DNA of 64,000 nt from Clostridium sp. 'White wine YQ'. GTDB taxonomy: Bacteria; Bacillota; Clostridia; Clostridiales; Clostridiaceae. The notes under the pieces are model-generated. The model was not told the DNA's origin. It ran no database searches and saw nothing but the letters and a program-made list of their open reading frames with translations. Of this stretch, positions 1-9,270 are shown piece by piece. How positions within the stretch are numbered: the stretch's first letter is position 1; each line of letters opens with the position of its first letter. Where the stretch lies: contig NZ_JAQYUU010000001.1 of assembly GCF_028728205.1 (NCBI RefSeq), forward strand, positions 310,001-374,000. Direction: 5' to 3'. A program made the position numbers and the translations under genes.

Positions 1-2481
1 TCAGAAGATCTCTTATTAAAAGCATTAGAAAAGGCTAACGAATGGAATCATGAGTTCTATAAGGGAATAGTCCTTTCCTATCTTAGCAGCTGTTATTTAC
101 ACTTGGACAAGCTTCAATTAGCACATAGATATTTAGAAGCATCATTATTAGTAACTTCTAAGTATAATATTGGCGAAGTTTTCAAAAAGTCATTAAAGAG
201 TAATGAGGCTAGATACCTATACAAAATTAAAGATTATCATATGGCTTTAGATATAATGTCCTCGGTTATTGAAGAAAGTTCTGGCCTTACAGGACAGTTA
301 CTAAGTAAATTAAGATGTCAGTATCATTTCTATAATCTAAGAAGTTGTAAGAACTTAGAAGATATAATAAGTGAAATAAATATAATATTAGAGGAAGTAG
401 AATTAATAAGAGATGAATACTTTAAGGTTGAGTTAACCATTGATACAATACTTGAACTTAATGATTTAGCTTATGAAGACTTGGGTAGAGAGTTATATAA
501 ATCTTTAAGCAATGTTTGTATTGATGAAAAGTTAATTTTGAAGCTAAATTATATTAAGTTGCTATATGAGAAAAATGGAAAGTTATCTATAGTAACTGAG
601 CTCCAAAGGCTTTTAGAAAACGTGGATGATGAAAGCTTAGTTGGCAAGGTAGCAATTAGGATAGGTGAGACTTATGAAGAGCTTAACATTCCGTTTAATG
701 CTATAGAGTGCTATTACATGGCTTTAAGTCTAATTGTTAATAATATAAATTCATTACCAAATAAAAGTAAGTTAAACTATATCAATTATGGACGCTTTCT
801 ATATGCATATAATAAGTTTGCAAGTAGCCTAGAAAATATAACTGGAAAGCAACTATTAAATAAAGTAGAATACATTGGTTCTTTAGAAGAATTTGAAGAT
901 TTATTGCATGTATTAGAAATATCAAATTTAATTAAAAACAAAGAATTTTTATATGAGTTAGAAGAAAATTATGATAAGTGTTTTTATAACTTTTATAAAA
1001 ATATGTATGATGTATTTAATGTATTTAAAAGCGATATAGTAAGCAATATAGATGTTTTAACAAAGTATTTATGCAAAATTACCTTAGCAGATGGAGCTAT
1101 TGTAACTATGCAGGATGCAGATGGGGTTGAATCTATAATTCATACAAATAGAGCAATAAACCCGAAAAGAAATGTTGAATTTTTTAAGAGCAGATTAAAT
1201 ATTGATGAAGGCACTAAAATAATAAAAAAAGCTTTAGATTCAGAAAATAGGTTTAATGAAGAGCTATTACCTAAAGGAATGAAAGCTGCAATATGCTTAA
1301 GGATAAAAAATAGGATTAGGATTAAGGCAGCTGAAAATACTCAAGGTACATTAATCTTATATTCTAATAAGTATTTAAATAATATAAATGAAAAAACTCT
1401 TGAAAAATTGGAGAAATTAATTCCGCTATTTGGCTTTCTGTTAGATAAACAATATCTAACAATAAATTCAACTATAGACAAGTTAACAAGAGTTTATAAT
1501 AGAAAATATTTTGAAGAAACCTTTGCTGATTTACTAGAAAGTTCTAGACTAGAGCATAAAGAATTTTCAATTGCTATCTTTGATGTAGATAATTTCAAAG
1601 GAGTGAATGATAAATTTGGACATGATCTAGGAGATAAAGTTTTAAGATCAGTTGCAGCAACCGTAAAAGATAGCTTAGAACCTGACAACATATTATGTAG
1701 ATATGGAGGAGAAGAGTTTGTAATTATTTTCCCTAATAAGAATAAGGATAAGGCTTTATTGGAATGTGATAGATTTAGGGAAAAGGTTAGGGAAAGTAAT
1801 ATACTAGGGGGAAGACGTGAGCTTACTATAAGTATAGGGGTTTCTAATTTCCCACTTGACTCTACAAGAGCTGATGAACTTATTAAAAGGGCAGATGAAG
1901 CATTATATGTTGCAAAGAATACAGGGAAAAATAAGACTGTACTTTGGGATCAAGAGTATGGAAAAGTAAGTCAGGCTAACGATAAATTAGCAGGAATACT
2001 ATCAGGAAATACAAGTAACGACTATAGAAAAGTTAATGCTATTATGGATGTAATTGAGATAATAAAAAATAGAGGTAATTTATCAGAAAAGATATATGAG
2101 CTTTTGTCTAGAATAAATGAAATAGTAGAATCTGATGAAATAACCTTTTTCCTGATTAAAGGTGATAAAGTTAAAGAAAGATATTCGAGAAAAAGGTATG
2201 AAGATGGTTGGTATGATGTTTCTAGATTTAATGAAGATTTAGTAGAAGAAGTAATAACAAATAAAAATGGCAGATATTTAGTAGATTGGGACAATGTATA
2301 TAATCAAAATGGCAGTACATGGATGCCAGACTGGAGATCACTTTTAATAGTTCCTTTAATAAAAAATGGTGAAGTCAAAGGAGTAGTATATTTGTCTGTT
2401 TCTATAAATGAGAAAGAATTTAGTTATAATGACTTGAATTTTGTAAGTTCATTAGTAGGTATATTTTCGGCTATGCTTTAA
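1..2481 (+). CDS. TPR-GAF-GGDEF-GAF diguanylate cyclase (5' partial)
   Basis: The frame is open from base 1, so the N-terminus is outside the window; a TTG at 103 is only an internal codon. The first ~280 residues after that TTG are helical and TPR-like. They are followed by a GAF-like region (about 300-450), a GGDEF domain with active-site GGEEF at about residues 535-539, and a second GAF-like domain to the end. An intact GGEEF predicts conversion of two GTP to cyclic di-GMP. The inhibitory I-site (RxxD five residues before GGEEF) reads EPDN, so product inhibition may be missing. No transmembrane segment is seen, so it is probably a cytosolic sensor; its ligand is unknown. A terminator overlaps the stop codon. 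Confidence 0.9.
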   Translation, partial: SEDLLLKALEKANEWNHEFYKGIVLSYLSSCYLHLDKLQLAHRYLEASLLVTSKYNIGEVFKKSLKSNEARYLYKIKDYHMALDIMSSVIEESSGLTGQLLSKLRCQYHFYNLRSCKNLEDIISEINIILEEVELIRDEYFKVELTIDTILELNDLAYEDLGRELYKSLSNVCIDEKLILKLNYIKLLYEKNGKLSIVTELQRLLENVDDESLVGKVAIRIGETYEELNIPFNAIECYYMALSLIVNNINSLPNKSKLNYINYGRFLYAYNKFASSLENITGKQLLNKVEYIGSLEEFEDLLHVLEISNLIKNKEFLYELEENYDKCFYNFYKNMYDVFNVFKSDIVSNIDVLTKYLCKITLADGAIVTMQDADGVESIIHTNRAINPKRNVEFFKSRLNIDEGTKIIKKALDSENRFNEELLPKGMKAAICLRIKNRIRIKAAENTQGTLILYSNKYLNNINEKTLEKLEKLIPLFGFLLDKQYLTINSTIDKLTRVYNRKYFEETFADLLESSRLEHKEFSIAIFDVDNFKGVNDKFGHDLGDKVLRSVAATVKDSLEPDNILCRYGGEEFVIIFPNKNKDKALLECDRFREKVRESNILGGRRELTISIGVSNFPLDSTRADELIKRADEALYVAKNTGKNKTVLWDQEYGKVSQANDKLAGILSGNTSNDYRKVNAIMDVIEIIKNRGNLSEKIYELLSRINEIVESDEITFFLIKGDKVKERYSRKRYEDGWYDVSRFNEDLVEEVITNKNGRYLVDWDNVYNQNGSTWMPDWRSLLIVPLIKNGEVKGVVYLSVSINEKEFSYNDLNFVSSLVGIFSAML

Positions 2482-2495
2482 GCATAGCTTTTTTC
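2470..2495 (+). terminator. Intrinsic terminator of the GGDEF gene
   Basis: A stem GCTATGC / GCATAGC with a 5-nt loop holding the TAA stop is followed by a run of six T. The last codons of the gene form its left arm. Confidence 0.8.
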
Positions 2496-2508
2496 TTTAT
2501 AATGTGAC

Positions 2509-2536
2509 ACAAAAACCTCCTATCGAACATATTATG
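2509..2536 (+). promoter_or_regulatory. Possible mother-cell (SigK/SigE-like) promoter
   Basis: AC at 2509-2510, a 17-nt gap and CATATTATG at 2528-2536 resemble the SigK pattern AC-N16/17-CATANNNTA. The start site would fall just before the strong ribosome binding site at about 2553. This is inference from a loose consensus in AT-rich DNA. Confidence 0.3.
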
Positions 2537-2567
2537 TTATAGGAAATACATCGAAGGAGGTATTTAT

Positions 2568-3146
2568 ATGTTTCAAAGTAGTCAAGAAGAAACTAGATTT
2601 CCACTAGAAGGAAATGAAAATAATGATATATTCGAGAGTTATCTAAGAAATGATGATGGATACGAATATGATTGTCAAAGTGAAGGTGATATATGCAATG
2701 ATTTTCATGAAGAGGATTGTGATGACCATCATGAAGACCAACATCACGAGCATCACCATGGAGAAAGAGGCAGTATCGTTGTTTATTCGAAATTTAGAAG
2801 TGCAAGCGGAGAACCTTTATCTGGAGTAAAAGTTAATCTATATAGACTAACTGGAGGATGTCCTAGACTAATAAGTTCCAAGATTACTGACTGTAATGGT
2901 AGAGTGATTTTTGATAATCTTCCAAACGGATTCTATAGAGTAGTAGAAGAAATAGATAAGAGATTCTTCCAAAGACCAACTTATATACCTTGGAATGAAG
3001 TTGAAATCAATGATGCAGTAGAAACAGCTACTATTATAGTTGTAAACAGATTACGAAGAAGAGATTGCAGAAGAAATGATTGTGGCTGTGAATTAGCAAT
3101 AATTTTACTTCTATTCTTCTGTGGAGGTTGGGGCTTCTGGTTTTAA
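2568..3146 (+). CDS. CnaB/prealbumin-like domain protein with His/acidic-rich N-terminus
   Basis: This 192-residue protein has a strong GGAGG site 7 nt before its ATG. Residues 1-65 are very acidic and contain a histidine cluster (DDHHEDQHHEHHHGE). Residues about 70-155 match the beta-sandwich CnaB/SpaA or carboxypeptidase-regulatory-like fold (SGVKVNLYRL, DGRVIFDNLPNGFYRV pattern). The C-terminus is basic, then short, hydrophobic and Cys/Gly/Trp-rich. It has no signal peptide and no LPXTG motif, so it is not a typical sorted surface protein. A possible SigK-like promoter upstream suggests a spore-surface role, but that is inference; the His cluster could bind metal. Confidence 0.75.
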   Translation: MFQSSQEETRFPLEGNENNDIFESYLRNDDGYEYDCQSEGDICNDFHEEDCDDHHEDQHHEHHHGERGSIVVYSKFRSASGEPLSGVKVNLYRLTGGCPRLISSKITDCNGRVIFDNLPNGFYRVVEEIDKRFFQRPTYIPWNEVEINDAVETATIIVVNRLRRRDCRRNDCGCELAIILLLFFCGGWGFWF

Positions 3147-3199
3147 ACTTAATTAATTTATATATATTTTTGTAAAAAAATTTATAGGTTCTTAAAATT

Positions 3200-3241
3200 A
3201 AGGGGGAATAAAAATAATCTATTATGAGTTTTTATTCCCTT
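3200..3241 (+). terminator. Probable terminator hairpin after the CnaB-like gene
   Basis: AAGGGGGAATAAAAA and TTTTTATTCCCTT form a long stem with a two-base G bulge. It is the first strong hairpin after the gene that ends at 3146. The T-run lies inside the right arm rather than after it. Confidence 0.5.
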
Positions 3242-3311
3242 GAATACTATTGTTTAATTTATTATTTTAATATAAAATTTTAGTATATTTTTATATAAGG
3301 AGAAATTACAA

Positions 3312-3911
3312 TTGAGTGAAGAGATAAATGTATACATAAAAGTAAATGAAGAGGGGGCTATTCCTACATATGGATCTTTGCATGCTGCTGGCTGTGATTT
3401 ATATGCAAGCATGGATTTAGTAATAAGACCTGGTGAAGTAAAAATAGTTCCACTAAATTTTAGTATGGCAATACCAAATAACTGTGAAGCACAAATAAGA
3501 CCAAGAAGCGGGTTATCACTTAAAACAAACATAAGAATTCCTAATTCCCCAGGGACTATTGATGCTGATTATAGAGATGTGGTAGGGGTAATAGTGGAGA
3601 ATAACTATAATAATGCAAACTTAAAATATGAAATTTTAAGAAATCCAGAAATAATAGATGAACTTAAAGAAAATTATGTTGAGACGAGCTTATCTAAATA
3701 TTTAAAAAAAGGCCAAGAATTAAAGATTCTTGAGGATATTATCTATTTAGATAAAAAGGGCAATCCTTATGGAACAATTTATATTAAGAAAAATGAAAGA
3801 ATTGCTCAAATGGTCTTTTGTGAATATAAAAAGGCAAAATTTATTGAACATGATAATCCAGCCGCAATAGGAGAAAATAGAGGCGGCGGATTTGGACATA
3901 CGGGTGTATAG
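3312..3911 (+). CDS. dut: dUTP diphosphatase (dUTPase) with an internal insertion
   Basis: It hydrolyses dUTP to dUMP and pyrophosphate, keeping uracil out of DNA. All five trimeric dUTPase motifs are present: AAGCDLYA (I), PRSGLSL (II), GTIDADYRDVVGV (III), RIAQMVF (IV) and RGGGFGHTG (V). It is 199 residues against about 145-150 for the family. The extra ~45 residues lie between motifs III and IV (about 100-150) and are charged. TTG at 3312 is the start, with AAGGAG about 9 nt upstream. The gene stands alone between terminators. Confidence 0.93.
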   Translation: MSEEINVYIKVNEEGAIPTYGSLHAAGCDLYASMDLVIRPGEVKIVPLNFSMAIPNNCEAQIRPRSGLSLKTNIRIPNSPGTIDADYRDVVGVIVENNYNNANLKYEILRNPEIIDELKENYVETSLSKYLKKGQELKILEDIIYLDKKGNPYGTIYIKKNERIAQMVFCEYKKAKFIEHDNPAAIGENRGGGFGHTGV

Positions 3912-3931
3912 ATAAATGCAATTCTAAATTT

Positions 3932-3971
3932 AAAAGCAGAAACCATAGAATAATCTAAGGTTTCTGCTTTT
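3932..3971. terminator. Bidirectional terminator between convergent genes
   Basis: AAAAGCAGAAACC at 3932-3944 pairs with GGTTTCTGCTTTT at 3959-3971. It has A and T tracts on both sides and serves dut (+) and the ABC-F gene (-). Confidence 0.85.
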
Positions 3972-3976
3972 CTAAT

Positions 3977-5896
3977 TTAGTTCTCAACTAAGGATTCCCA
4001 CTCTTCATATAGTGAATCAATTTTATTTTGAATTTCAGAAATCTGTTTATTTATAGTTTCACTCTTTTCTGGATTAGAGTATACTTCTGGAAGACATTGT
4101 TGTTCCTGAAGTTTCAAGAGAGTATCTTCAGCATTTGCAATTTCTTTTTCCATATTTTGAATTCGGAGTTTAGAAGCTTTAGCCTCTTTTTCTGATTCTT
4201 TTTGCTTACGCTTTTCTTCTCTTATTTGGGTCTTTGTTTTTCCTTGAACTTCGTTAAGTTGTTCATATCTAGTAGGGTTCTTTTTCTTCTCAGAATAATA
4301 AGTATAGTTTCCTAAGTATTCTTTGATTCCATCAGCATTAAGTTCATAAATTTTATTTATTACTTTATTTAGAAAATATCTGTCATGTGATATTACCATA
4401 AGAGTTCCGTCATAGGATAAAATAGCATCTTCAAGAGCTTCTCTTGATAAGATATCTAAATGATTAGTTGGCTCATCAAGTAATAATAAGTTTCCTTTCG
4501 CTAGCATTAATTTAAGAAGATTTATTCTGCATTTTTCACCACCACTTAGTAAAGAGATATTTTTAAATACATCTTCTCCTTTAAATAAAAAAGCCGCTAA
4601 TGCACCTCTAACTTCAGAAGTAGTTAGTTCAGGAAAAGCATCCCATACCTCAGCTAAAATAGTATTGCTTAGATTTAAATCTGATTGCTCTTGATCGTAA
4701 TATCCTAGCTCAACATTTCTTCCTAGTACCTTTATACCACTATCAGGCTTTATATTATCTAATATTATTTTAAATAATGTGGTTTTTCCTCTTCCATTTT
4801 CACCAATTAAAGCAACTTTATCTCCTCTTTTTAAATCAAAAGATAGATTATCAAATAATACGTTGTCTCCATAGGATTTTTTTAAATTTTCAATATGTAG
4901 AACATCATTTCCACTTTTTAGTCTGGTTTCAAAAGAAATTCTAGACGCAGCTTTTTCTTTTTCAGGCGAATCTAAAAGTTCCATTTTCTCGAGAGCTTTT
5001 TCTCTACTTTCTGCAGCGCGTATACTTTTTTCTCTATTAAAAGATCTGAATCTATCAATTATTTCTTTCTGTCTTTTAATTTCAGCTTGTTGAAGATTAT
5101 ATGCTTTAGTACGTGCTTCTATATCTTTTTTTCTTAATTCTAAAAATTTAGTATACGGGGCACTATAGCAATATATTGAACCTTGTATTAACTCAAAAGT
5201 ACTTGTTGTTACTTTATCTAAGAAAAATCTATCATGAGAAATTACTAGTACGCTTCCTTTATAGCTTAATAAGTATTCTTCAAGCCATTCAATTGCTTCC
5301 AAATCTAGATGATTTGTAGGTTCATCTAGTAGTAAAATATCAGGATTTCTTAATAGTAATTTAATTAGTGCAACCCTAGTTTTTTGACCACCACTCAAGT
5401 TAAATATATTCTTATCAAAATCCAGTTCAGTAAATCCAAGGCCTCTAATTACTCTAGATATTTCACCTTTATATGTATAGCCGCCTCTATGGGAATATAT
5501 ATCTTGAAGGGTAGTGTAATCAGTTATTAATTTTTCGTGATATGAGGCCTTGTTTTCATCATAAGGTTCCTTTAATTTTTCCTCTAATACTAGTAGGCGA
5601 TCCTCTATATCAAGTAATTCTTGAAATACACTTAAAGCTTCACTGTAAATTGTACTATCTTCATCTAAAGCCAAATGCTGAGATAAGTATCCTAATGTTT
5701 TGTTTTTATCTAAAAAGACGTCACCTGAATCTTGAGATAACTCACCTGTTAATATCTTAAATAAGGTGGATTTCCCTTCACCATTTGCCCCTATAATTCC
5801 CACTTTTTCACCCTCATTAACTGAGAAGCTTAATTTATTAAGTATTACTTTTGTACCATAACTTTTTTCTAAATCCTTACATCCTAAAATAATCAT
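3977..5896 (-). CDS. ABC-F family ATPase (YdiF/Uup-like)
   Basis: A soluble protein of 639 residues with two ABC ATPase domains and no membrane segment. Domain 1 has Walker A GANGEGKST, signature LSGGQ and Walker B LLLLDEPTNHLD. Domain 2 has GENGRGKTT, LSGGE and a second LLLLDEPTNHLD. The linker between them (about 240-320) is charged and helical, and the C-terminal ~90 residues form a Lys/Glu-rich coiled coil. ABC-F proteins act on the ribosome in translation or antibiotic protection; which applies cannot be told from sequence. It is single-gene, with AAGGAG before its ATG, and is divergent from the efflux operon. Confidence 0.9.
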   Translation of the reverse strand: MIILGCKDLEKSYGTKVILNKLSFSVNEGEKVGIIGANGEGKSTLFKILTGELSQDSGDVFLDKNKTLGYLSQHLALDEDSTIYSEALSVFQELLDIEDRLLVLEEKLKEPYDENKASYHEKLITDYTTLQDIYSHRGGYTYKGEISRVIRGLGFTELDFDKNIFNLSGGQKTRVALIKLLLRNPDILLLDEPTNHLDLEAIEWLEEYLLSYKGSVLVISHDRFFLDKVTTSTFELIQGSIYCYSAPYTKFLELRKKDIEARTKAYNLQQAEIKRQKEIIDRFRSFNREKSIRAAESREKALEKMELLDSPEKEKAASRISFETRLKSGNDVLHIENLKKSYGDNVLFDNLSFDLKRGDKVALIGENGRGKTTLFKIILDNIKPDSGIKVLGRNVELGYYDQEQSDLNLSNTILAEVWDAFPELTTSEVRGALAAFLFKGEDVFKNISLLSGGEKCRINLLKLMLAKGNLLLLDEPTNHLDILSREALEDAILSYDGTLMVISHDRYFLNKVINKIYELNADGIKEYLGNYTYYSEKKKNPTRYEQLNEVQGKTKTQIREEKRKQKESEKEAKASKLRIQNMEKEIANAEDTLLKLQEQQCLPEVYSNPEKSETINKQISEIQNKIDSLYEEWESLVEN

Positions 5897-5994
5897 TTTA
5901 CTACTCCTTATTGGGGATAAAAATTCAATTTTATTATACTATATATAATTGTAAAATTCTAATTTAATCTATAATAAAACAATTGTTTAGTGAA

Positions 5995-6025
5995 TTGAAA
6001 AAAGGTATTATTAGTATATTATAAT
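5995..6025 (+). promoter_or_regulatory. Likely promoter of the MacA/MacB-type operon
   Basis: TTGAAA at 5995-6000 is followed by TATTAT at 6017 (16-nt gap), with an overlapping TATAAT at 6020-6025 (19-nt gap). It lies about 30 bp before the ribosome binding site of the adaptor gene. Confidence 0.45.
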
Positions 6026-6052
6026 TATGGAGATTTATTGAGAGGGGAAAAG

Positions 6053-7222
6053 ATGGCTATGAAGAATAAAAAAATAATTAGAAATATTTCAATCCTGTGC
6101 GTAATTGCAATTGCTGCATTTGGAGTATATAAGTTATCAGTTGGAAAGAAGAAGGATATAAGTGTACGAACTTCAAAAGCCAATGTAAAGGATTTAAAAT
6201 CATATTTAAGTACTACCGGAAAAGTGGAGTCAGCCAATACTAAGGATTATTATACATCACAGCTAAAGGTAACAAAAATATATGTTAAGGTTGGAGATAG
6301 TGTAAAGAAGGGGGATACCCTTGTTTCTTTCGATACAAGTGATTTAGATTTAGCAATTAAGCAAGCACAAATATCTTATAATAATGCGCAGCTTCAATAT
6401 AATGATTTAATCAGCAAAAAAGGTACTATAGATAATAACATTAAGCAGCTGGATGATACAATAAAACAATTAGAAGGTAAAACAGATCCTGCAAGTGCTC
6501 AAGCATTAGCTTTAGCAAAATTAAACAGAAACCAATTAGTACCAATTAGTGATACACAAATAAAGCAAGCACAAAGTGCGGTAGATCTTGCAAAAATTCA
6601 GCTAGATAGTGCTAAGAATAAAGTATCAACAATGGGAGGAAGTATTGTAGCAGATTTTAATGGTACAGTTACAGCACTTAATTTATCTGAAGGCTCAGTA
6701 GGAAACCCTACTATTAAAGCTTTAACTTTACAAGATTTGAGTGCTTTAAAGATTAAAATATCATTAAACAAGAATGATTCAAGTAAAGTAACAGTGAATT
6801 CAAAAGTAGTAATACATGGACCTGAAGGTGATATTCCTGGAGTAGTTTCATTTATAGACCCTGCGGCAAAACAAGATACTTCAAATCCTTTGGCGGCTGG
6901 GGAGGTATCTTTAGGTGGTGAAATAAAACTTACGGAAGATATAAAAGGATTGAAGGTAGAATTTGATGTAGATGTAGACATTTTATTAGGAGAGAAGAGT
7001 GGGGCTCTTTCAGTACCTGCTGAAGCTTTAAAGGCAGCAAAAGGGAATAAGTATTATGTTTATGTAGTTAAAAATGGCGAGGTAAAAGAAGTTGAGGTTA
7101 AAGTAGGATTACAAACAGAATCTGATGCTGAAATATTATTAGGACTTAATGCAGGAGATGAGGTAATCTTAAACCCAAATGAAAACATAACTAATGGTAC
7201 AAAAGTTACAGTATCATATTAG
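6053..7222 (+). CDS. Efflux adaptor protein, HlyD/MacA (RND-type) family
   Basis: It has an N-terminal membrane anchor (about residues 7-27), a lipoyl/barrel-sandwich half (KIYVKVGDSVKKGDTLVSFD), an alpha-helical hairpin (about 105-185, rich in Gln/Ala/Asn), the second lipoyl half (IVADFNGTVTALNLSEGS) and beta-barrel domains. This is the membrane-fusion or adaptor subunit of a tripartite-like ABC exporter. A TTG at 6038 also opens this frame, but ATG 6053 follows GAGGGG at 5 nt, giving 389 residues. The ATPase and permease genes follow at 29 and 24 bp, so the three form one operon. The substrate is unknown. Confidence 0.88.
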   Translation: MAMKNKKIIRNISILCVIAIAAFGVYKLSVGKKKDISVRTSKANVKDLKSYLSTTGKVESANTKDYYTSQLKVTKIYVKVGDSVKKGDTLVSFDTSDLDLAIKQAQISYNNAQLQYNDLISKKGTIDNNIKQLDDTIKQLEGKTDPASAQALALAKLNRNQLVPISDTQIKQAQSAVDLAKIQLDSAKNKVSTMGGSIVADFNGTVTALNLSEGSVGNPTIKALTLQDLSALKIKISLNKNDSSKVTVNSKVVIHGPEGDIPGVVSFIDPAAKQDTSNPLAAGEVSLGGEIKLTEDIKGLKVEFDVDVDILLGEKSGALSVPAEALKAAKGNKYYVYVVKNGEVKEVEVKVGLQTESDAEILLGLNAGDEVILNPNENITNGTKVTVSY

Positions 7223-7251
7223 TAAAAATTCTGTGTAATGGGGGAGTTAGA

Positions 7252-7944
7252 GTGCTTCAAATAAAGAATGTAAGAAAAACGTATAGGACGGGAGATATTG
7301 TATACGAAGCTCTTAAAGGGGTGTCATTAGAAGTCAAGAAGGGAGAATTTACTGCAATAATGGGCCCTTCTGGTTCTGGAAAAAGCACACTTATGAATGT
7401 GCTTGGATGTTTAGATAGGATGGATGAAGGAACATATATATTAAACAATCAAGATGTTTCTAACCTTACAGATAATCAATTAGCCTTAATTAGAAATAAA
7501 GAAATAGGATTTGTATTTCAGAATTTTAACTTATTACCTAGAATGAGCATATTAGAAAATGTTGAACTCCCAATGGTATATGGGGGAATCGGAGCTAAAG
7601 AAAGAAGAGAAAGAGCATTAAATGCATTAGATAGAGTTGGATTGACTCCATGGATTAAACATAGACCTAATGAAATTTCAGGAGGACAAAAGCAAAGAGT
7701 TGCTATAGCAAGAGCTATAGTGAATAGTCCATCTGTTATTATGGCTGATGAGCCTACAGGAAATTTGGATTCAAAGGTTTCAGAAGAAGTAATGAAAATA
7801 TTTCAACAACTTAACGATGAAGGAGCAACAATAATAATGGTAACTCATGAACCAGATATAGCAAAGTATACAAAACGAATACTTAAAGTAAGAGATGGTA
7901 ATATTGTTGAGGATGATGTGGTTAAAGATAGAATAGTACTATGA
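7252..7944 (+). CDS. ABC transporter ATP-binding protein, MacB/LolD type
   Basis: This 230-residue ATPase has Walker A GPSGSGKST, a Q-loop (FQNFNLLPRM), signature ISGGQKQR, Walker B VIMADEPTGNLD and H-loop VTHEP. The TGNLD form of Walker B is typical of the LolD/MacB/FtsE class that drives mechanotransmission rather than transport through the membrane. It starts with GTG after GGGGGAG. It lies between the adaptor and permease genes and powers the pair. Confidence 0.92.
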   Translation: MLQIKNVRKTYRTGDIVYEALKGVSLEVKKGEFTAIMGPSGSGKSTLMNVLGCLDRMDEGTYILNNQDVSNLTDNQLALIRNKEIGFVFQNFNLLPRMSILENVELPMVYGGIGAKERRERALNALDRVGLTPWIKHRPNEISGGQKQRVAIARAIVNSPSVIMADEPTGNLDSKVSEEVMKIFQQLNDEGATIIMVTHEPDIAKYTKRILKVRDGNIVEDDVVKDRIVL

Positions 7945-7968
7945 AATGATCTGAAAAGAGGTTAGGAT

Positions 7969-9174
7969 ATGGGATTGTTAGAAAACTTTAAAATGGCAAA
8001 GGAAAGTATAGTTTCTAATAAATTAAGAAGCTTCTTGACAATGCTTGGAATAATAATTGGAATAAGTTCCGTTATAGCAATATTATCATTAGGGGCAGGA
8101 GGCAAGGCAAGTATAACTGGAGAACTAGAAAAAATAGGTTCCTCATCAGCTCAAATTAAAGTAGATACTCAAGAAGCTTCAAAAGGAGATTATTTTACCT
8201 TAAAAGACGTAGATTATTTAAAAGAAAAAGGTGAAAATATTAAATATGCATCAGCTTCAGCTTCAAGGCAAAGTACAATAAGGTATAAAGATAAAGGCAA
8301 AAGAGCATATATGACAGGTAGTAATGAAGATATGAAGTATGTGCAAAATTCTGAGATATTATATGGTAGATTCTTTAATGAAAAAGAAGTCGAAGATGGA
8401 AAAGATGTCATAGTAATCGATGATATTACAGCATCTTATTTATTTGGATATAAGGATGCAGTAGATGAGACCATAACTTTAGGTAAGGATGCCAATATTA
8501 AAAAATTTAAAATAGTAGGTGTTACAAAAAGTGCTTCCTACATGGGAGGATCGTTTAATGATCAAATGCCTGCAATGGTAAATGTTCCAATTACTGCATT
8601 AAGAAATATGTATGATGATTTATCTATTGATAATATATATATTGTATCAAATAGTAAGGAAACAACTGAAGATGCAATAAATGAGTCATTAAATATTCTA
8701 AGCTCAAAGCATAATAATCGTGGAGAAGATTTATATAGTGGAGAAAAACTATTAAAGCAGGTAGATCAAGTTAATAAGATAATAGATATTTTTACATCTT
8801 TCATAGGCGCAGTAGCAGCTATTTCTCTTGTAGTTGGAGGAATAGGAGTTATGAATATTATGTTAGTTTCAGTAACAGAAAGAACTAGAGAAATTGGAAT
8901 AAGAAAAGCAATTGGAGCTACTACTAATGCAATACTCATCCAATTTTTAACTGAATCAGTAATTATATCACTAATAGGTGGACTTATAGGTATGATTTTT
9001 GGAATTATGGGAGCTTATGCTATTGGCAGCTATGCGGATGTTACGCCTGTATTATCACTCAGGGATATTATTTTAGTTATTCTTTTCTCCTCTTCTGTTG
9101 GTATATTTTTCGGTATATATCCTGCGAGAAAAGCTGCTAAGTTAGATCCAATTGACGCATTAAGATATGAATAA
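7969..9174 (+). CDS. ABC transporter permease, MacB/FtsX type
   Basis: A 401-residue MacB-like permease. TM1 (about 20-42) is followed by a large extracytoplasmic MacB-PCD-like domain (about 45-265). A C-terminal FtsX domain with three membrane segments (about 275-395) contains the hallmark ERTREIGIRKAIGA and ends PARKAAKLDPIDALRYE. With the preceding ATPase and adaptor it forms a MacAB-like exporter, commonly for peptides or antibiotics; the substrate is not inferable. A terminator lies 26 bp past the stop. Confidence 0.92.
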   Translation: MGLLENFKMAKESIVSNKLRSFLTMLGIIIGISSVIAILSLGAGGKASITGELEKIGSSSAQIKVDTQEASKGDYFTLKDVDYLKEKGENIKYASASASRQSTIRYKDKGKRAYMTGSNEDMKYVQNSEILYGRFFNEKEVEDGKDVIVIDDITASYLFGYKDAVDETITLGKDANIKKFKIVGVTKSASYMGGSFNDQMPAMVNVPITALRNMYDDLSIDNIYIVSNSKETTEDAINESLNILSSKHNNRGEDLYSGEKLLKQVDQVNKIIDIFTSFIGAVAAISLVVGGIGVMNIMLVSVTERTREIGIRKAIGATTNAILIQFLTESVIISLIGGLIGMIFGIMGAYAIGSYADVTPVLSLRDIILVILFSSSVGIFFGIYPARKAAKLDPIDALRYE

Positions 9175-9200
9175 ATTTAATTTAATTAATACTGAGTAAA

Positions 9201-9238
9201 AGCAGGAACTCTATAAAAATATAGAGTTCCTGCTTTTT
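9201..9238. terminator. Terminator of the efflux operon (bidirectional)
   Basis: A perfect 15-bp stem (AGCAGGAACTCTATA / TATAGAGTTCCTGCT) with loop AAAA is followed by TTTTTATT. An A tract upstream allows use by the convergent DUF4397 gene as well. Confidence 0.88.
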
Positions 9239-9270
9239 ATTATTAAATTAACTTATTTATATGTTCATTT

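Noticed and set aside
6598..6981. A 127-codon open frame on the minus strand inside the adaptor gene
   Set aside because: It lies wholly antisense to a well-supported HlyD-like gene, has no ribosome site and no recognisable domain. The same applies to other long antisense frames, such as 17753-18130, 48627-49001 and 63599-63970.
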